A DNA stretch of 64,000 nucleotides, from the NCBI RefSeq assembly GCF_009184545.1, contig NZ_QJOW01000004.1:1-64000 (forward strand), written 5' to 3'. This DNA is from Halosegnis rubeus (lineage in GTDB: Archaea > Halobacteriota > Halobacteria > Halobacteriales > Haloarculaceae). Below the pieces are notes generated by a model. That model was not told where the DNA came from. It was given only the letters and a program-made list of their open reading frames with translations, and ran no database searches. The position numbers and the translations under genes are program-made. Positions 25,729-34,651 of the stretch are shown here, one piece after another. Within the stretch, counting starts at the first letter, position 1, and the number at the start of each line of letters is the position of its first letter.

Positions 25729-26190
25729 CTATGTGCTCTCGATGAGCGACGCCACGTCGTCGCGCACGATGGTGTCGCAGTAGCGACACCGAACGCCGTC
25801 ATCGAGTACGTCGAACACCGAATCGACCGGCTCGTCACCGGTCGTGATACAGTTCACGTTCGGACACGAGAGGACGCCGACGACCTCCGTGGGCCGTGAG
25901 ACGCGTGACTTCTCGGACACCTCGTAGCCGCGGATGATGTTGATACTCGCCTGCGGGGCGATGAGCGAGAGCACATCCACCTCGTCGGCGCTCAACTCCC
26001 GGTCTTCGACCTTGACGATGTCCTTCCGGCCGAGCCGGTCGGATGGGACGTTCATACCGATGGAGACCTCCTCGCCGCCGGAGCCGTCGATACCGAGGAC
26101 GGCGAGCACGTGGAGCGCGGTCCCGCCGGGGATGTGGTCGATGACGGTGCCGTCTTGAATCTTGGAGACGCGGAGTTCGGTGTCTGTCAT
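25729..26190 (-). CDS. pyrI: Aspartate carbamoyltransferase regulatory chain
   Basis: The 153-residue protein has the nucleotide-binding N-domain ([19 protein letters not shown]) and the C-terminal zinc domain with CPNVNC and CRYC (near 109-141). It confers allosteric control by nucleotides on PyrB. Its ATG overlaps the pyrB stop by 4 bp (ATGA), so the subunits are translated together. Confidence 0.97.
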   Translation of the reverse strand: MTDTELRVSKIQDGTVIDHIPGGTALHVLAVLGIDGSGGEEVSIGMNVPSDRLGRKDIVKVEDRELSADEVDVLSLIAPQASINIIRGYEVSEKSRVSRPTEVVGVLSCPNVNCITTGDEPVDSVFDVLDDGVRCRYCDTIVRDDVASLIEST

Positions 26191-27089
26191 AGCATGGAAT
26201 CGAGTAGCGCCATCCGGACTGGGACGCCGCTGTGGGCCTGTTCGAAGTAGCGGGCGTGGTCGGTGTCGTCGATATCCGGCGCGATTTCGTCGACGCGCGG
26301 CAGCGGGTGCATCACCGTCAGGTCGTCGCGCGCGTCGGCGAGCGTCTCGGCGTCGATGCGGTACTCGCCGGCGACGGCACGGTACTCGCTCTCGTCGGGG
26401 AAGCGCTCCCGCTGGATGCGTGTCACGTACAACACGTCTAACTCCTCGAGTACGGCGTCGAGGTCGGTGTGTTCTTTCACGACAGCGCCCGACTCGTGGA
26501 GGTCGAATCGGACGTTCCGGGGAAGCCGGAGGGACTCGGGGCTGATAAAGTGCATCCGCGCGTCGAAGTTCGTCAACGCGCCGGCCAGTGAATGAACCGT
26601 ACGGCCGTACTTCAGGTCGCCCATCACGCCGACCGTCAGGTCATCGAGGCCAGCGTTTTCTCGGATGGTGTAGAGGTCGAGCAAGGTCTGGGAGGGGTGT
26701 TGGCCGGCACCGTCGCCGGCGTTGACGACGGGGACGTCGACGAACTCGGCGGCGAGTCGGGCGGCTCCCTCGCTCGGGTGCCGGAGGACGATGCCGTCGG
26801 CGTACCCCTCGACGACGCGCATCGTGTCGGCGAGCGATTCGCCTTTCTTGACCGACGACGACTCGACGGTCCCCATGTCGACGGTGTCGCCGCCGAGCCG
26901 TTTGATGGCGGTTTCGAAGCTCATTTTCGTTCGGGTACTCGGCTCGAAGAAACAGAGCGCCAACAGCGCATCGGGGTGCGCGTCGGCGAAGGCGGTCGGG
27001 TCGGCGTCGAACTCGGCGGCCCGGTCGAGCACCGATTCGATGTCCGCCCGCGAGAGCTGTTTCGCGCCGATGAGGTGGTCGTGGCGCAC
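26187..27089 (-). CDS. pyrB: Aspartate carbamoyltransferase catalytic chain
   Basis: The 300-residue catalytic subunit starts at GTG 27089. The carbamoyl phosphate loop [13 protein letters not shown] lies near residues 48-60, and [14 protein letters not shown] and [14 protein letters not shown] complete the active site. It commits carbamoyl phosphate and aspartate to pyrimidine synthesis. It leads the pyrBI operon; about 110 bp separate it from the divergent MinD-like gene. Confidence 0.97.
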   Translation of the reverse strand: MRHDHLIGAKQLSRADIESVLDRAAEFDADPTAFADAHPDALLALCFFEPSTRTKMSFETAIKRLGGDTVDMGTVESSSVKKGESLADTMRVVEGYADGIVLRHPSEGAARLAAEFVDVPVVNAGDGAGQHPSQTLLDLYTIRENAGLDDLTVGVMGDLKYGRTVHSLAGALTNFDARMHFISPESLRLPRNVRFDLHESGAVVKEHTDLDAVLEELDVLYVTRIQRERFPDESEYRAVAGEYRIDAETLADARDDLTVMHPLPRVDEIAPDIDDTDHARYFEQAHSGVPVRMALLDSML

Positions 27090-27201
27090 TATGTGTCTCC
27101 GCGACTGCGAGCACTACCAAGCTTTCGACCCGCGGCCCCTTCCGACCGCCCGGTGGCTGGGCGCGGTCGATGTTCTTCAGTGATGAGGGCCCACGCCCGG
27201 T

Positions 27202-27801
27202 GTGCTCGCAGTCGCTGGCGGAAAGGGCGGTGTCGGACGGACGACGACCACCCTGGGGCTTGCCGCTGCCGCCGCTCGGGTCGGCTACGCACCGGTCGTG
27301 GTCGACGCGAACCGCGACTGTCCGGACCTCGCGCGCCGGGCCACTGTCGACCCTGCTGGCGTCGAGACACTCGCCGCCGGTGGTCCACTCTCGGAGGCCG
27401 GCGAAACTACTGACGGCGTCGCTATCATCGGTGCGAGCTACGAGACTCCGGCGACCGACTACGAAGCCGCACTCCAACGGCTGGTCGAAAGCTCGCGCCC
27501 GGTGTTCATCGACTGTCCCGCGGGAGCCGGTCCCGACGCGACGCGACCCCTCTGGTTCGCCAGCCGAACCGTCCTCGCGACGACGGCAACCGAGCGGGCC
27601 GTTCGTGCAGCCGAAAAGACGAATGCGATAGCGCGTCGGCTCGACGCCCCACCGATTGCGACGGTCGTGACGCGAGCCGAGAAGCCGGGACCGGCGGTGA
27701 ATCTCCGGCCCGCGCTGACGGCGACAGTTCCGACCGTCGACCGGCCGGCGTGGCGACGGGCCGGCCGGGCCTACGACCGGGTGTGGCGACAGCTCGTTTA
27801 G
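27202..27801 (+). CDS. MinD/ParA-like P-loop protein with altered Walker A
   Basis: The 199-residue protein starts at GTG 27202. The deviant Walker A reads GGKGGVGRTTTT (about 5-16): the signature Lys of the motif is kept but the second, phosphate-contacting Lys is Arg. A second strand (VVVDANRDC) and IDCPAGAGPDAT follow the MinD layout. Whether it still hydrolyses ATP is doubtful. Such short MinD-like proteins are frequent in haloarchaea with unknown roles. It converges on the HNH gene with a 4-bp overlap. Confidence 0.75.
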   Translation: MLAVAGGKGGVGRTTTTLGLAAAAARVGYAPVVVDANRDCPDLARRATVDPAGVETLAAGGPLSEAGETTDGVAIIGASYETPATDYEAALQRLVESSRPVFIDCPAGAGPDATRPLWFASRTVLATTATERAVRAAEKTNAIARRLDAPPIATVVTRAEKPGPAVNLRPALTATVPTVDRPAWRRAGRAYDRVWRQLV

Positions 27802-28094
27802 CGTCGCCGACGTACGTCGTTGCTCGTTCGCACGTCGATGCTCGTCTTGTTCGTGGTGCGAATCCAGTCGAGATACGACTGCATCCGGTCGGCCTCACGC
27901 AGCTTCTGTGCTGTGTGGTACTCCTCGATGAGTTCCTCGTTCGTGAACAGCGCGTGGAGCTGGTCGTGACACGGGGAACAAATCAGCGCGACCGGCGACT
28001 CCCTGCGGTGTTCGGGGACGAGGTGGTGTCGCTCCATCGGCAGCGCGTCGCCGTAGCGACCACACAGCGCACACGGCTCCGGCTCGTTGGACAT
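27798..28094 (-). CDS. Small HNH-type nuclease-like protein
   Basis: A 98-residue protein with CALCGRYGD, the HHLVPEHRR motif and CSPCHDQLHALF, the Cys-His arrangement of HNH endonucleases that hold zinc and a catalytic metal. There is no fused domain. Such small proteins occur as stand-alone genes in haloarchaea; a nicking or repair role is possible but not shown. Confidence 0.75.
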   Translation of the reverse strand: MSNEPEPCALCGRYGDALPMERHHLVPEHRRESPVALICSPCHDQLHALFTNEELIEEYHTAQKLREADRMQSYLDWIRTTNKTSIDVRTSNDVRRRR

Positions 28095-28139
28095 GCCTGT
28101 ACGGAGGCGGCGAGGAAAGTAAAATCGCGCGTCGAAGCG

Positions 28140-29051
28140 TTACTCTTCGATCTCTGCGGCGAGTTCGTCGGCGTCGATGTCGGCGTCTTCGAGCGCCTCC
28201 TCGATGTCAGCACCTTCTGCGCCGCCACCCATACCGCCCATGCCACCCATCATGCCACCCATGCCCATGCCGGAGCCGTCGATGACCTCCTCGATGATGA
28301 TGCGGTCGATGCCGGTCTGGTCGATGACCTGCTGGCCGATCTGCTGTTTCTGGAACATCCACTGCTGGTTCATGGCCAGTTGCGGCGTGGACTCGATGTA
28401 CAGCGTCGTCTTCTCGACCGTCTCGGTGACGGTTTCCGGCTCGCCGTCCTCGTCGTCCGGCTCTTCGACGGTCGTCTCCTCGACTTCCTCCTCTTCGAGC
28501 CGCATCTCGAGGTCCACGTCTAGGAACATGCTGAACAGGCCCTCTGCCTGTTCGAGCGTGTCCTCAACCTCTTCGAGAAGCTCGTACTCGTACTCGACGG
28601 ACTCACCGGCCAGCGGGTGATTGAAGTCGACGCGTGCGCGGCCGCCGACGATCGTTTCGAGATACCCCTGATCGCCGTCGATTTGGACCTGCGCGCCCGG
28701 GCGCATGGAGTCTTCCGGAATCTTGTCCGCGGAGACGGTGCGGACCTCGCTCTCGTCGTACTCGCCGAAGGCGTTCTCGGCGCTGACGGTGACAGAGCCG
28801 GAGTCGCCTGCCTCCTTCCCCACGATGTCCTCCTCGACGGTCGGGAAGAGGTGCTGTTCGCCGAGCGCGATGACGCGCGGCTCGAACTCGCCTTGGTCGG
28901 CGACGCCCTCCTCCTCTGCGACTTCCTCGTCGGTCGTGTCGACGAGCTGGCCGCCCTCGGTGGTGCGAGCGGTGTAAGCGATGCGGACGAAGTCGCCGTC
29001 CTGCAGTCCGGTCGTCTCCGTCTCTTCGGTCTCGTCGGCTTCCTCACTCAT
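28140..29051 (-). CDS. FKBP-type peptidyl-prolyl cis-trans isomerase (long, SlyD-like)
   Basis: The 303-residue protein has an N-terminal FKBP domain with an insert-in-flap region (DFVRIAYTARTTEGGQLVDTT, then ARVDFNHPLAGESVEYEYEL), residues about 15-150, as in archaeal long-type FKBPs. The C-terminal half has acidic and Met/Gly-rich segments (MGMGGMMGGMGGMGGG, about 268-283) and a short helical end (IEEALEDADIDADELAAEI). It assists proline isomerisation and folding in the cytoplasm. No signal peptide is visible. Confidence 0.9.
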   Translation of the reverse strand: MSEEADETEETETTGLQDGDFVRIAYTARTTEGGQLVDTTDEEVAEEEGVADQGEFEPRVIALGEQHLFPTVEEDIVGKEAGDSGSVTVSAENAFGEYDESEVRTVSADKIPEDSMRPGAQVQIDGDQGYLETIVGGRARVDFNHPLAGESVEYEYELLEEVEDTLEQAEGLFSMFLDVDLEMRLEEEEVEETTVEEPDDEDGEPETVTETVEKTTLYIESTPQLAMNQQWMFQKQQIGQQVIDQTGIDRIIIEEVIDGSGMGMGGMMGGMGGMGGGAEGADIEEALEDADIDADELAAEIEE

Positions 29052-29135
29052 ACCACACGAAACTCACGTCGCACCCTTAACAATCACGTTTCGCCCGCCG
29101 GCGCGTTTTTGCGTCTCGCCCGCTCAAACCGCCTT

Positions 29136-29687
29136 ATGTACGAGGTCGAACTCAAACTCCGTGCCGACCACGACCCCCTCCGCGAGCGACTCGACGCCCG
29201 CGCGACCCGCGACCGGTCCGTCACCCAAACCGACACCTACTACGACGCACCTCACCGCGACTTCGCCGAGACCGACGAGGCCGTCCGGGTCCGCGTCGAA
29301 CGCGAAGCCGAGGAGTCAGTCGCCAAGCTCACCTACAAGGGACCGCTCCTCGATTCGGAGTCGAAGACGCGCGAGGAGCACGAGACCCTCGTCGCGGACG
29401 AGGATGCGACGCGAGGAATCCTCGACGGACTCGGCTTCGAGCCGGCCGCTACCGTCGAGAAGCACCGGGTCTTCTACACCCTCGACGGCTACACCGTCAC
29501 CCTCGATTCCGTCACCGACCTCGGCGAGTTCGTCGAAATCGAGACGGAAGTCGAGACCGAAGCCGAGATTCCGGCCGCCCGCGACCGCGCTCGTGCCCTC
29601 CTCTCCGAGCTCGGAGCGGACCCGGACGAAGGTATCCAAACCTCGTATCTCGGGCTGTTGCTCTCGAAATCAGATACGTCACAGTAA
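29136..29687 (+). CDS. CYTH-domain protein (class IV adenylate cyclase-like)
   Basis: The 183-residue protein begins with the CYTH signature MYEVELKLR and continues with TDTYYDAPHRDFAETDEAVRVR and KLTYKGP, the tunnel of charged residues that binds triphosphates. It resembles CyaB-type enzymes, but archaeal members may act as thiamine triphosphatase or polyphosphatase; activity is uncertain. ATG 29136 is required by the signature. It is 59 bp upstream of the SAM synthetase gene. Confidence 0.9.
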   Translation: MYEVELKLRADHDPLRERLDARATRDRSVTQTDTYYDAPHRDFAETDEAVRVRVEREAEESVAKLTYKGPLLDSESKTREEHETLVADEDATRGILDGLGFEPAATVEKHRVFYTLDGYTVTLDSVTDLGEFVEIETEVETEAEIPAARDRARALLSELGADPDEGIQTSYLGLLLSKSDTSQ

Positions 29688-29746
29688 TTTTCCGTGCCTG
29701 CGGTGTTTCCGTAAGTTATAGAACCGCCCGCGAGGTATCGGAGGCA

Positions 29747-30979
29747 ATGACAGACCGCAATATTCGCGTCGAGCCGGTCGCCGGCCGCGCGGTGGAAGAC
29801 CAGGAGACGGAAATCGTCGAACGCAAGGGGCTCGGCCACCCGGACTCCATCTCCGACGGCATCGCAGAACACGTCTCACAGGCACTCGCTCGCGCGTATC
29901 TCGACCGCGTCGGCAAGGTGCTCCACTACAACACCGACGAGACGCAACTGGTCGCCGGCACCTCAGCGCCCGCCTACGGGGGCGGTGAAGTCCTCGAGCC
30001 AATCTACCTGCTCATCACCGGCCGCGCCACCAAGGAGTACGCCGAGTACGAGAACGGCCAGGTCGTCCGCCACCACACCATCCCGACCGAGACCATCGCG
30101 CTCCGTGCCGCCCGCGACTACTTCGCCGAGAACTTCCCGGAGATCGACTTCGGCACCGAGGTCATCGTCGACGTGAAACTCGGCGAAGGCTCGGGCGACC
30201 TCCAGGAGGTCTTCGGCGAGGAGGGCAAACAGATACCGAAGGCAAACGACACCTCATTCGGTGTTGGGCACGCCCCGCTGACGGAAACCGAACAGATTGT
30301 GCTCAACGCCGAGCGCGAACTCAACGGGAGCTTCGGCGAGCGCCACCCCGCCATCGGACAGGACGTGAAGGTGATGGGCAAACGCGAGGACGACGAAATC
30401 GACGTGACGCTGGCCGTCGCGATGATCGACAGCTTCGTCGACTCGCTGGAGGCGTACAAGGAGCACGTCGCCGCCGTCCGCGAGTTCGTCACCGACCTCG
30501 CCGGCGAGTACACCGACCGCGACGTGACCGTCCACGTCAACACCGCCGACGACTACGACCACAACTCCGTCTTCCTCACCACCACCGGCACCTCCGCCGA
30601 GCAGGGCGACGACGGCTCCGTCGGCCGCGGCAACCGCGCAAACGGTCTCATCACCCCGAACCGGTCGATGTCGATGGAGGCCACCTCCGGAAAGAACCCC
30701 GTCAACCACATCGGGAAGATCTACAATCTGCTCGCCACCCAGATTGCCGAGGCCGTCGTCGCTGAGGTCGACGGGCTGCGCGAGATTCGGATTCGGCTCC
30801 TCTCGCAGATCGGCAAGCCGATCGACGACCCGCACGTCGCCGACGCTTCGCTCGTCACGGAAGACGGCGTCGAGATTGCCGACGTGGAGGAGGAAGTCGA
30901 GGCGGTCGTCGACCGCGAACTCGCCGACGTGTCGAGTATCACTCAACGCGTCATCGACGGCGAACTCTCTACCTTCTGA
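29747..30979 (+). CDS. mat: Archaeal-type S-adenosylmethionine synthetase
   Basis: A 410-residue protein of the archaeal AdoMet synthetase family, distinct in sequence from bacterial MetK. It has [20 protein letters not shown] (near 26-45), the [11 protein letters not shown] loop and the [14 protein letters not shown] segment near 315. It makes SAM from methionine and ATP for methylation and other pathways. A TATA-like GTAAGTTATA precedes the start by about 35 bp. A hairpin-forming region follows the stop codon. Confidence 0.97.
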   Translation: MTDRNIRVEPVAGRAVEDQETEIVERKGLGHPDSISDGIAEHVSQALARAYLDRVGKVLHYNTDETQLVAGTSAPAYGGGEVLEPIYLLITGRATKEYAEYENGQVVRHHTIPTETIALRAARDYFAENFPEIDFGTEVIVDVKLGEGSGDLQEVFGEEGKQIPKANDTSFGVGHAPLTETEQIVLNAERELNGSFGERHPAIGQDVKVMGKREDDEIDVTLAVAMIDSFVDSLEAYKEHVAAVREFVTDLAGEYTDRDVTVHVNTADDYDHNSVFLTTTGTSAEQGDDGSVGRGNRANGLITPNRSMSMEATSGKNPVNHIGKIYNLLATQIAEAVVAEVDGLREIRIRLLSQIGKPIDDPHVADASLVTEDGVEIADVEEEVEAVVDRELADVSSITQRVIDGELSTF

Positions 30980-31057
30980 ACCCACCTTTTTGCTGTTCGG
31001 GCTTCCTCGCGCGCCTCCGGCGCGCTGCGGGGAGCCACTCACAGCAAAAATCTGGGT
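30980..31057 (+). terminator. Imperfect inverted repeat after SAM synthetase (possible terminator)
   Basis: ACCCACCTTTTTGCTG (30980-30995) and CAGCAAAAATCTGGGT (31042-31057) are complementary at about 13 of 16 positions, with a T5 run. The loop contains another GC palindrome around 31010-31025. Whether it stops transcription is inferred. Confidence 0.4.
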
Positions 31058-31173
31058 CAAAAAGCCGCAGCCGTGGCTCGCTTCGCTCGCCACGGGGAAA
31101 CGCCTCACTTCGTTCGGCGTACACCTGGACAAGTGAACGAAACCGCTTTGCCGTCGCCTCCGTTGCTCGAAGT

Positions 31174-31626
31174 ATGACCCGCGTGTGTCTCGTCGGCGAC
31201 CCGGAGGTGAATCTCCGCTACGAACTCGTCTCCCGCGAGACCGCACGCAACGCGCTCGCGACCTACTCGCTCGCAGAACCGTACCAGAACACCGTCGCCG
31301 TCGAAACCGTCAGTCTCGGCGCGGCGGTCTCGCTGCTCAACGACCTGAACTGGTATCTCGTCCGGTTTGCCGACGCCGCGCTCGTGCTCGAACCCTCAGT
31401 CAGCGACGAGGAGTGGCTCTCGCGTGACCTCGCGCGACAGGTCCGCGACGACGAGATTCCCCCCGACGAGACCGACCGATATCTGAAGGTGTACGGTATC
31501 GAGGACGGCGAACTCGTCGAACCGATGTTCGTCGCCCGCACCGGCCACGAACTCCCCGACTACGACCTCCAAGACGTGGACGAGACTCTCCGCGTCCGGG
31601 TGACCGAATCCGAGTTCGGTGCGTAA
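31174..31626 (+). CDS. Haloarchaeal DUF5804-like protein
   Basis: A 150-residue acidic protein from ATG 31174 with no membrane segment, beginning TRVCLVGDPEVNLRYELVSR. The overall character matches haloarchaea-specific proteins of unknown function. It is separated from the preceding gene by a hairpin-rich spacer and from the next by 34 bp, and may start an operon with the two membrane proteins. Confidence 0.6.
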   Translation: MTRVCLVGDPEVNLRYELVSRETARNALATYSLAEPYQNTVAVETVSLGAAVSLLNDLNWYLVRFADAALVLEPSVSDEEWLSRDLARQVRDDEIPPDETDRYLKVYGIEDGELVEPMFVARTGHELPDYDLQDVDETLRVRVTESEFGA

Positions 31627-31660
31627 CACCTGAGTTGTAGACGGGAAAACACGACCAGAT

Positions 31661-32134
31661 ATGGTCTCCCTCCAGTCGTATCTCGACCGCGCGAGAGCCG
31701 GCCTCGATGGGGTCTGGTGGCTCGCTGTCGTCCCGTTCGCCGTCGCCCTCCTCTCGACGGAGAAATTCACCCAACTCGGCAACGCCGACTTCCACGTCGG
31801 CGTCTCCGTCTCGTTCCCGTTTCCCGTCACGGGCGGGTGGGCATTCCTGAGTCTCCCCGACACTACCACCGGGGTCGGAACGGACGGCGTCCAGACGGCC
31901 GTCACGCAGTTCGGAGCCGTCGCCCTCGGGTTCGCGCTCGTCTCGCTGCCGGCGACCGCCCTGTTCGTCAATTTCGGCCTTTCGGGTTCCGTCGGTGGGT
32001 TGGCCGTGCTCGCGCCGGTCGGTCTCGTCTTCGACACCGCCACGATGGCGTTTGTCCACGACGCGTTCGACCTGTCGTCTGCGGAACAACGCGAATCCTT
32101 TTCGGCCTCCGACGACTCCACGACCTATGAGTAG
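31661..32134 (+). CDS. Small membrane protein, unknown function
   Basis: The 157-residue protein has three hydrophobic segments (about 18-33, 87-107 and 113-130). The start region (SLQSYLDRARAGLDGVWW) looks amphipathic. The C-terminal tail is acidic. It overlaps the next membrane protein gene by 8 bp, so the two are likely co-translated and may form a complex. No family recognised. Confidence 0.6.
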   Translation: MVSLQSYLDRARAGLDGVWWLAVVPFAVALLSTEKFTQLGNADFHVGVSVSFPFPVTGGWAFLSLPDTTTGVGTDGVQTAVTQFGAVALGFALVSLPATALFVNFGLSGSVGGLAVLAPVGLVFDTATMAFVHDAFDLSSAEQRESFSASDDSTTYE

Positions 32135-32816
32135 CTACGAGAGACAGTCGAGCAACAGCTTCCTCCTCGCGGCGCGCGAGTGGCAGGCAATCGGCGGCGC
32201 GACCGGGCTGATGATTCTGAACGTCATCCTGATGTACGCCGTCGCGTTCACCCCGCTTGCCGGCATCAATCGCATCGTCTTCGCGGTGCCGATCGTCGGT
32301 TCACTCGTCTACGGTGCCGTCATCACCGTCGGCGAACTGCTCGCCGAACGCGGCTTCAAGAACAACACGACCCCCCTCACACTGGTGGGGGTCGTCCTGC
32401 TAGAGGTCGGGTTCGGGCTGTTCGGCGGCGGAATACTCTCATTTCTCGCTCCCGACGTGCGACTCCTCGCGCTCGGTGTCGCGGGCGTCGTCACGGCTGT
32501 CATGACTGCCGGCATCGGCACCTACGTCTACGCCCGCTCGGACACTGACTTCGACCACTACGGCAAAATCGCGACGGGCGCGTTCCTCGTCGGCTTGGTC
32601 GCTATCCTCGCCGGGTCGTTCATCTCCATCGTGTTGCTGGTCGGCTTCGTTGCCATCTTCCTTGGGTTTCTCTTTCGGTTCGGCTACGAGATGTGGGAGA
32701 TTCGAGAGAATCGCGGGCTGAACACGGCGATGCAGGCTATCGGTCTCTACGTCGCCGTCGCCGGTGTCTTCGTCCACATCCTCCAGCTCGTCGTCCGCGC
32801 GCTTGCTCGCCGCTAA
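32127..32816 (+). CDS. Multi-pass membrane protein, unknown function
   Basis: A 229-residue protein with about six transmembrane helices, beginning at ATG 32127 inside the previous gene. The cytoplasmic connection FGYEMWEIRENRGLN precedes the last helix. No transport or enzymatic motif is recognised. It converges on cysK with a 4-bp CTAA overlap of stop codons. Confidence 0.65.
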   Translation: MSSYERQSSNSFLLAAREWQAIGGATGLMILNVILMYAVAFTPLAGINRIVFAVPIVGSLVYGAVITVGELLAERGFKNNTTPLTLVGVVLLEVGFGLFGGGILSFLAPDVRLLALGVAGVVTAVMTAGIGTYVYARSDTDFDHYGKIATGAFLVGLVAILAGSFISIVLLVGFVAIFLGFLFRFGYEMWEIRENRGLNTAMQAIGLYVAVAGVFVHILQLVVRALARR

Positions 32817-33790
32817 TCGAACATCCCGGTCGACATGTACCGTTCGCCGGAGTCCCAGTACACCGTGACGACGAGCGGCGCGTCGGCGGGCAGTTCACGC
32901 TCGGGAGCCTCCGGATTCCCGTCGAGGAGATTCGTCCGTGTGTCCGGTCCCGGCACGTCGGCGTCGGTCGCGAGCCGCTCGGCAACGCGCTTGGCGGCGA
33001 GGTTCGACGCCGCTGACGACTGGCCGACGAGCAGTCCCTCCTCGCGGGCGAGTCGGCGCGCCTCCTCCTCGGCGGCGTCAAGCGAGACCGTCTCCACGCC
33101 GTCCAGCAAGTCACGGTCCAGATTCGGCGAGACGAACCCCGGTCCCATCCCCTGGAAGGAGTCGCCGACTGGCTCGCGTCCGGAGAGAACTGCGCTGTCC
33201 TCGGGTTCGACCGCGACGATATCCATCTCCGGGTGCTCCTCGCGGAGTCGCCGCCCGATACCCGAGATTGTCCCACCCGTGCCGACCCCGGCAACGAGCG
33301 CGTCGATGTCTCTCCCCTCGACCTGCTCGAGAATCTCCTTGCCCGTCGTCTCGTAGTGCGCGCGCGGATTCGCCTCGTTCTCGAACTGCCGGAGCTGGAC
33401 GGCGTCTTCCGTCTCCTCCAGTTCGTCGGCGTGGTCCTTCGCGTCGGAAATATCCCCCTCTACAAGGTCGAGGCGTGCGCCGTACGCCCGCATAATCTGC
33501 TGGCGCTCCGGCGATTTCGACCCCGGCATCACGATGATGGCGTTGTAGCCGCGCGCTGCGGCGACCATCGCGATACCGATGCCCGTGTTCCCCGAGGTGG
33601 GTTCGACGATGGTGTCGCCCGGTTCGATTTCGCCGGCTCGCTCAGCGGCCTCAATCATCGCGAGTGCGGGCCGGTCCTTCGCGCTCCCGCCCGGATTGCG
33701 CGACTCTACCTTCGCGGCGACGATGCTGCCAGGGGGTGACTCCACCTGCACGAGCGGGGAGCCGACCGTGCCGAGTACGCTCCGATTCAT
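32813..33790 (-). CDS. cysK: Cysteine synthase (O-acetylserine sulfhydrylase type)
   Basis: The 325-residue PLP enzyme has the Schiff-base Lys in NPGGSAKDRPA (near 39), the substrate loop PTSGNTGIGIA (near 64-74) and the phosphate loop GVGTGGTISG (near 170). The family is either cysteine synthase or the related cystathionine beta-synthase; without a CBS domain the first is more likely. It uses sulfide to make cysteine. Confidence 0.9.
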   Translation of the reverse strand: MNRSVLGTVGSPLVQVESPPGSIVAAKVESRNPGGSAKDRPALAMIEAAERAGEIEPGDTIVEPTSGNTGIGIAMVAAARGYNAIIVMPGSKSPERQQIMRAYGARLDLVEGDISDAKDHADELEETEDAVQLRQFENEANPRAHYETTGKEILEQVEGRDIDALVAGVGTGGTISGIGRRLREEHPEMDIVAVEPEDSAVLSGREPVGDSFQGMGPGFVSPNLDRDLLDGVETVSLDAAEEEARRLAREEGLLVGQSSAASNLAAKRVAERLATDADVPGPDTRTNLLDGNPEAPERELPADAPLVVTVYWDSGERYMSTGMFD

Positions 33791-33877
33791 TGGCCGACGT
33801 TCGCCAGCGACGGATAAGGGGGCTACGGTCTCCCGGGTCGCCGCCCGTTATATAGTACCGTCAGCCGTACAATCGGT

Positions 33878-34651
33878 GTGGAGTACGACGAGATTCGCTA
33901 CGAGACGGACGACGGTATCACAACCATCACCATCGACCGGCCGGAGGTGTACAACGCCTTCACCCGGACGACCGTGCTCGAACTCAACGACGCGGTTCGG
34001 CAGGCGGGGAACGACGAGGACACCTACGCCGTCGTCCTGACGGGGGCGGGCGACGGCTTCTGTGCCGGCGCGGACACGACCGAGATGCCCGACTGGGACG
34101 ACCAGTCGCCCGAGGAGTACGGCGCGTATCTCTGGCTCATCCAGCAGTTGGTCGCGAAGCTCCGGGGCCTGTCGACGCCCTCTATCGCGGCCGTGAACGG
34201 GCCGGCCGTCGGGGCGGGCTGTGACTTCGCGCTCGCGTGTGACCTCCGGGTCGTCGGCGACGAGTCGCTCCTCCGCGAGGGGTTCGTCAACATCGGTCTC
34301 ATTCCGGGGGACGGCGGGGCGTGGCTGTTACCCCGGCTCGTCGGCGAAGCGAAAGCCCGCGAGTATCTCCTCACCGGCCGCGATATCACCCCCGAGGCGG
34401 CCGTCGATATCGGCCTCGCCGTCGAATCCAGCCCCGACCCGCTCGACGCGGCGACCGGCCTCGCGCGCGAAATCGCCAACAAGCCGGCGACGGCCGTCCG
34501 TCGGACGAACGACCTCGTGGATCCGACCCGTTCCTTCGAGGAGTACTGTCAGCTCGCGAGCGAGTACCAGTGGGAGTGTGTCACCGACCCGGAACACGCC
34601 GAGGCGGTCACGGCGTTCAACGAGGGCCGCGAGCCTGACTTCGACCGCTAA
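33878..34651 (+). CDS. Enoyl-CoA hydratase/isomerase family protein
   Basis: The 257-residue crotonase-fold protein starts at GTG 33878. The oxyanion-hole regions are GFCAGADTTEM (about 61-71) and AVNGPAVGAGCDFALACD (near 107-124). The catalytic-loop segment is LREGFVNIGLIPGDGGAW, with a Glu/Asp pair compatible with hydration. The fatty-acid or branched-chain substrate is unclear. It converges on an acyl-CoA dehydrogenase gene (4-bp overlap), consistent with beta-oxidation. Confidence 0.9.
   Translation: MEYDEIRYETDDGITTITIDRPEVYNAFTRTTVLELNDAVRQAGNDEDTYAVVLTGAGDGFCAGADTTEMPDWDDQSPEEYGAYLWLIQQLVAKLRGLSTPSIAAVNGPAVGAGCDFALACDLRVVGDESLLREGFVNIGLIPGDGGAWLLPRLVGEAKAREYLLTGRDITPEAAVDIGLAVESSPDPLDAATGLAREIANKPATAVRRTNDLVDPTRSFEEYCQLASEYQWECVTDPEHAEAVTAFNEGREPDFDR

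Noticed and set aside
30996-31173. GC palindromes after SAM synthetase as a mobile-element remnant
   Set aside because: Such CGC/TCGC spacer palindromes are common between haloarchaeal genes; no element boundary seen.
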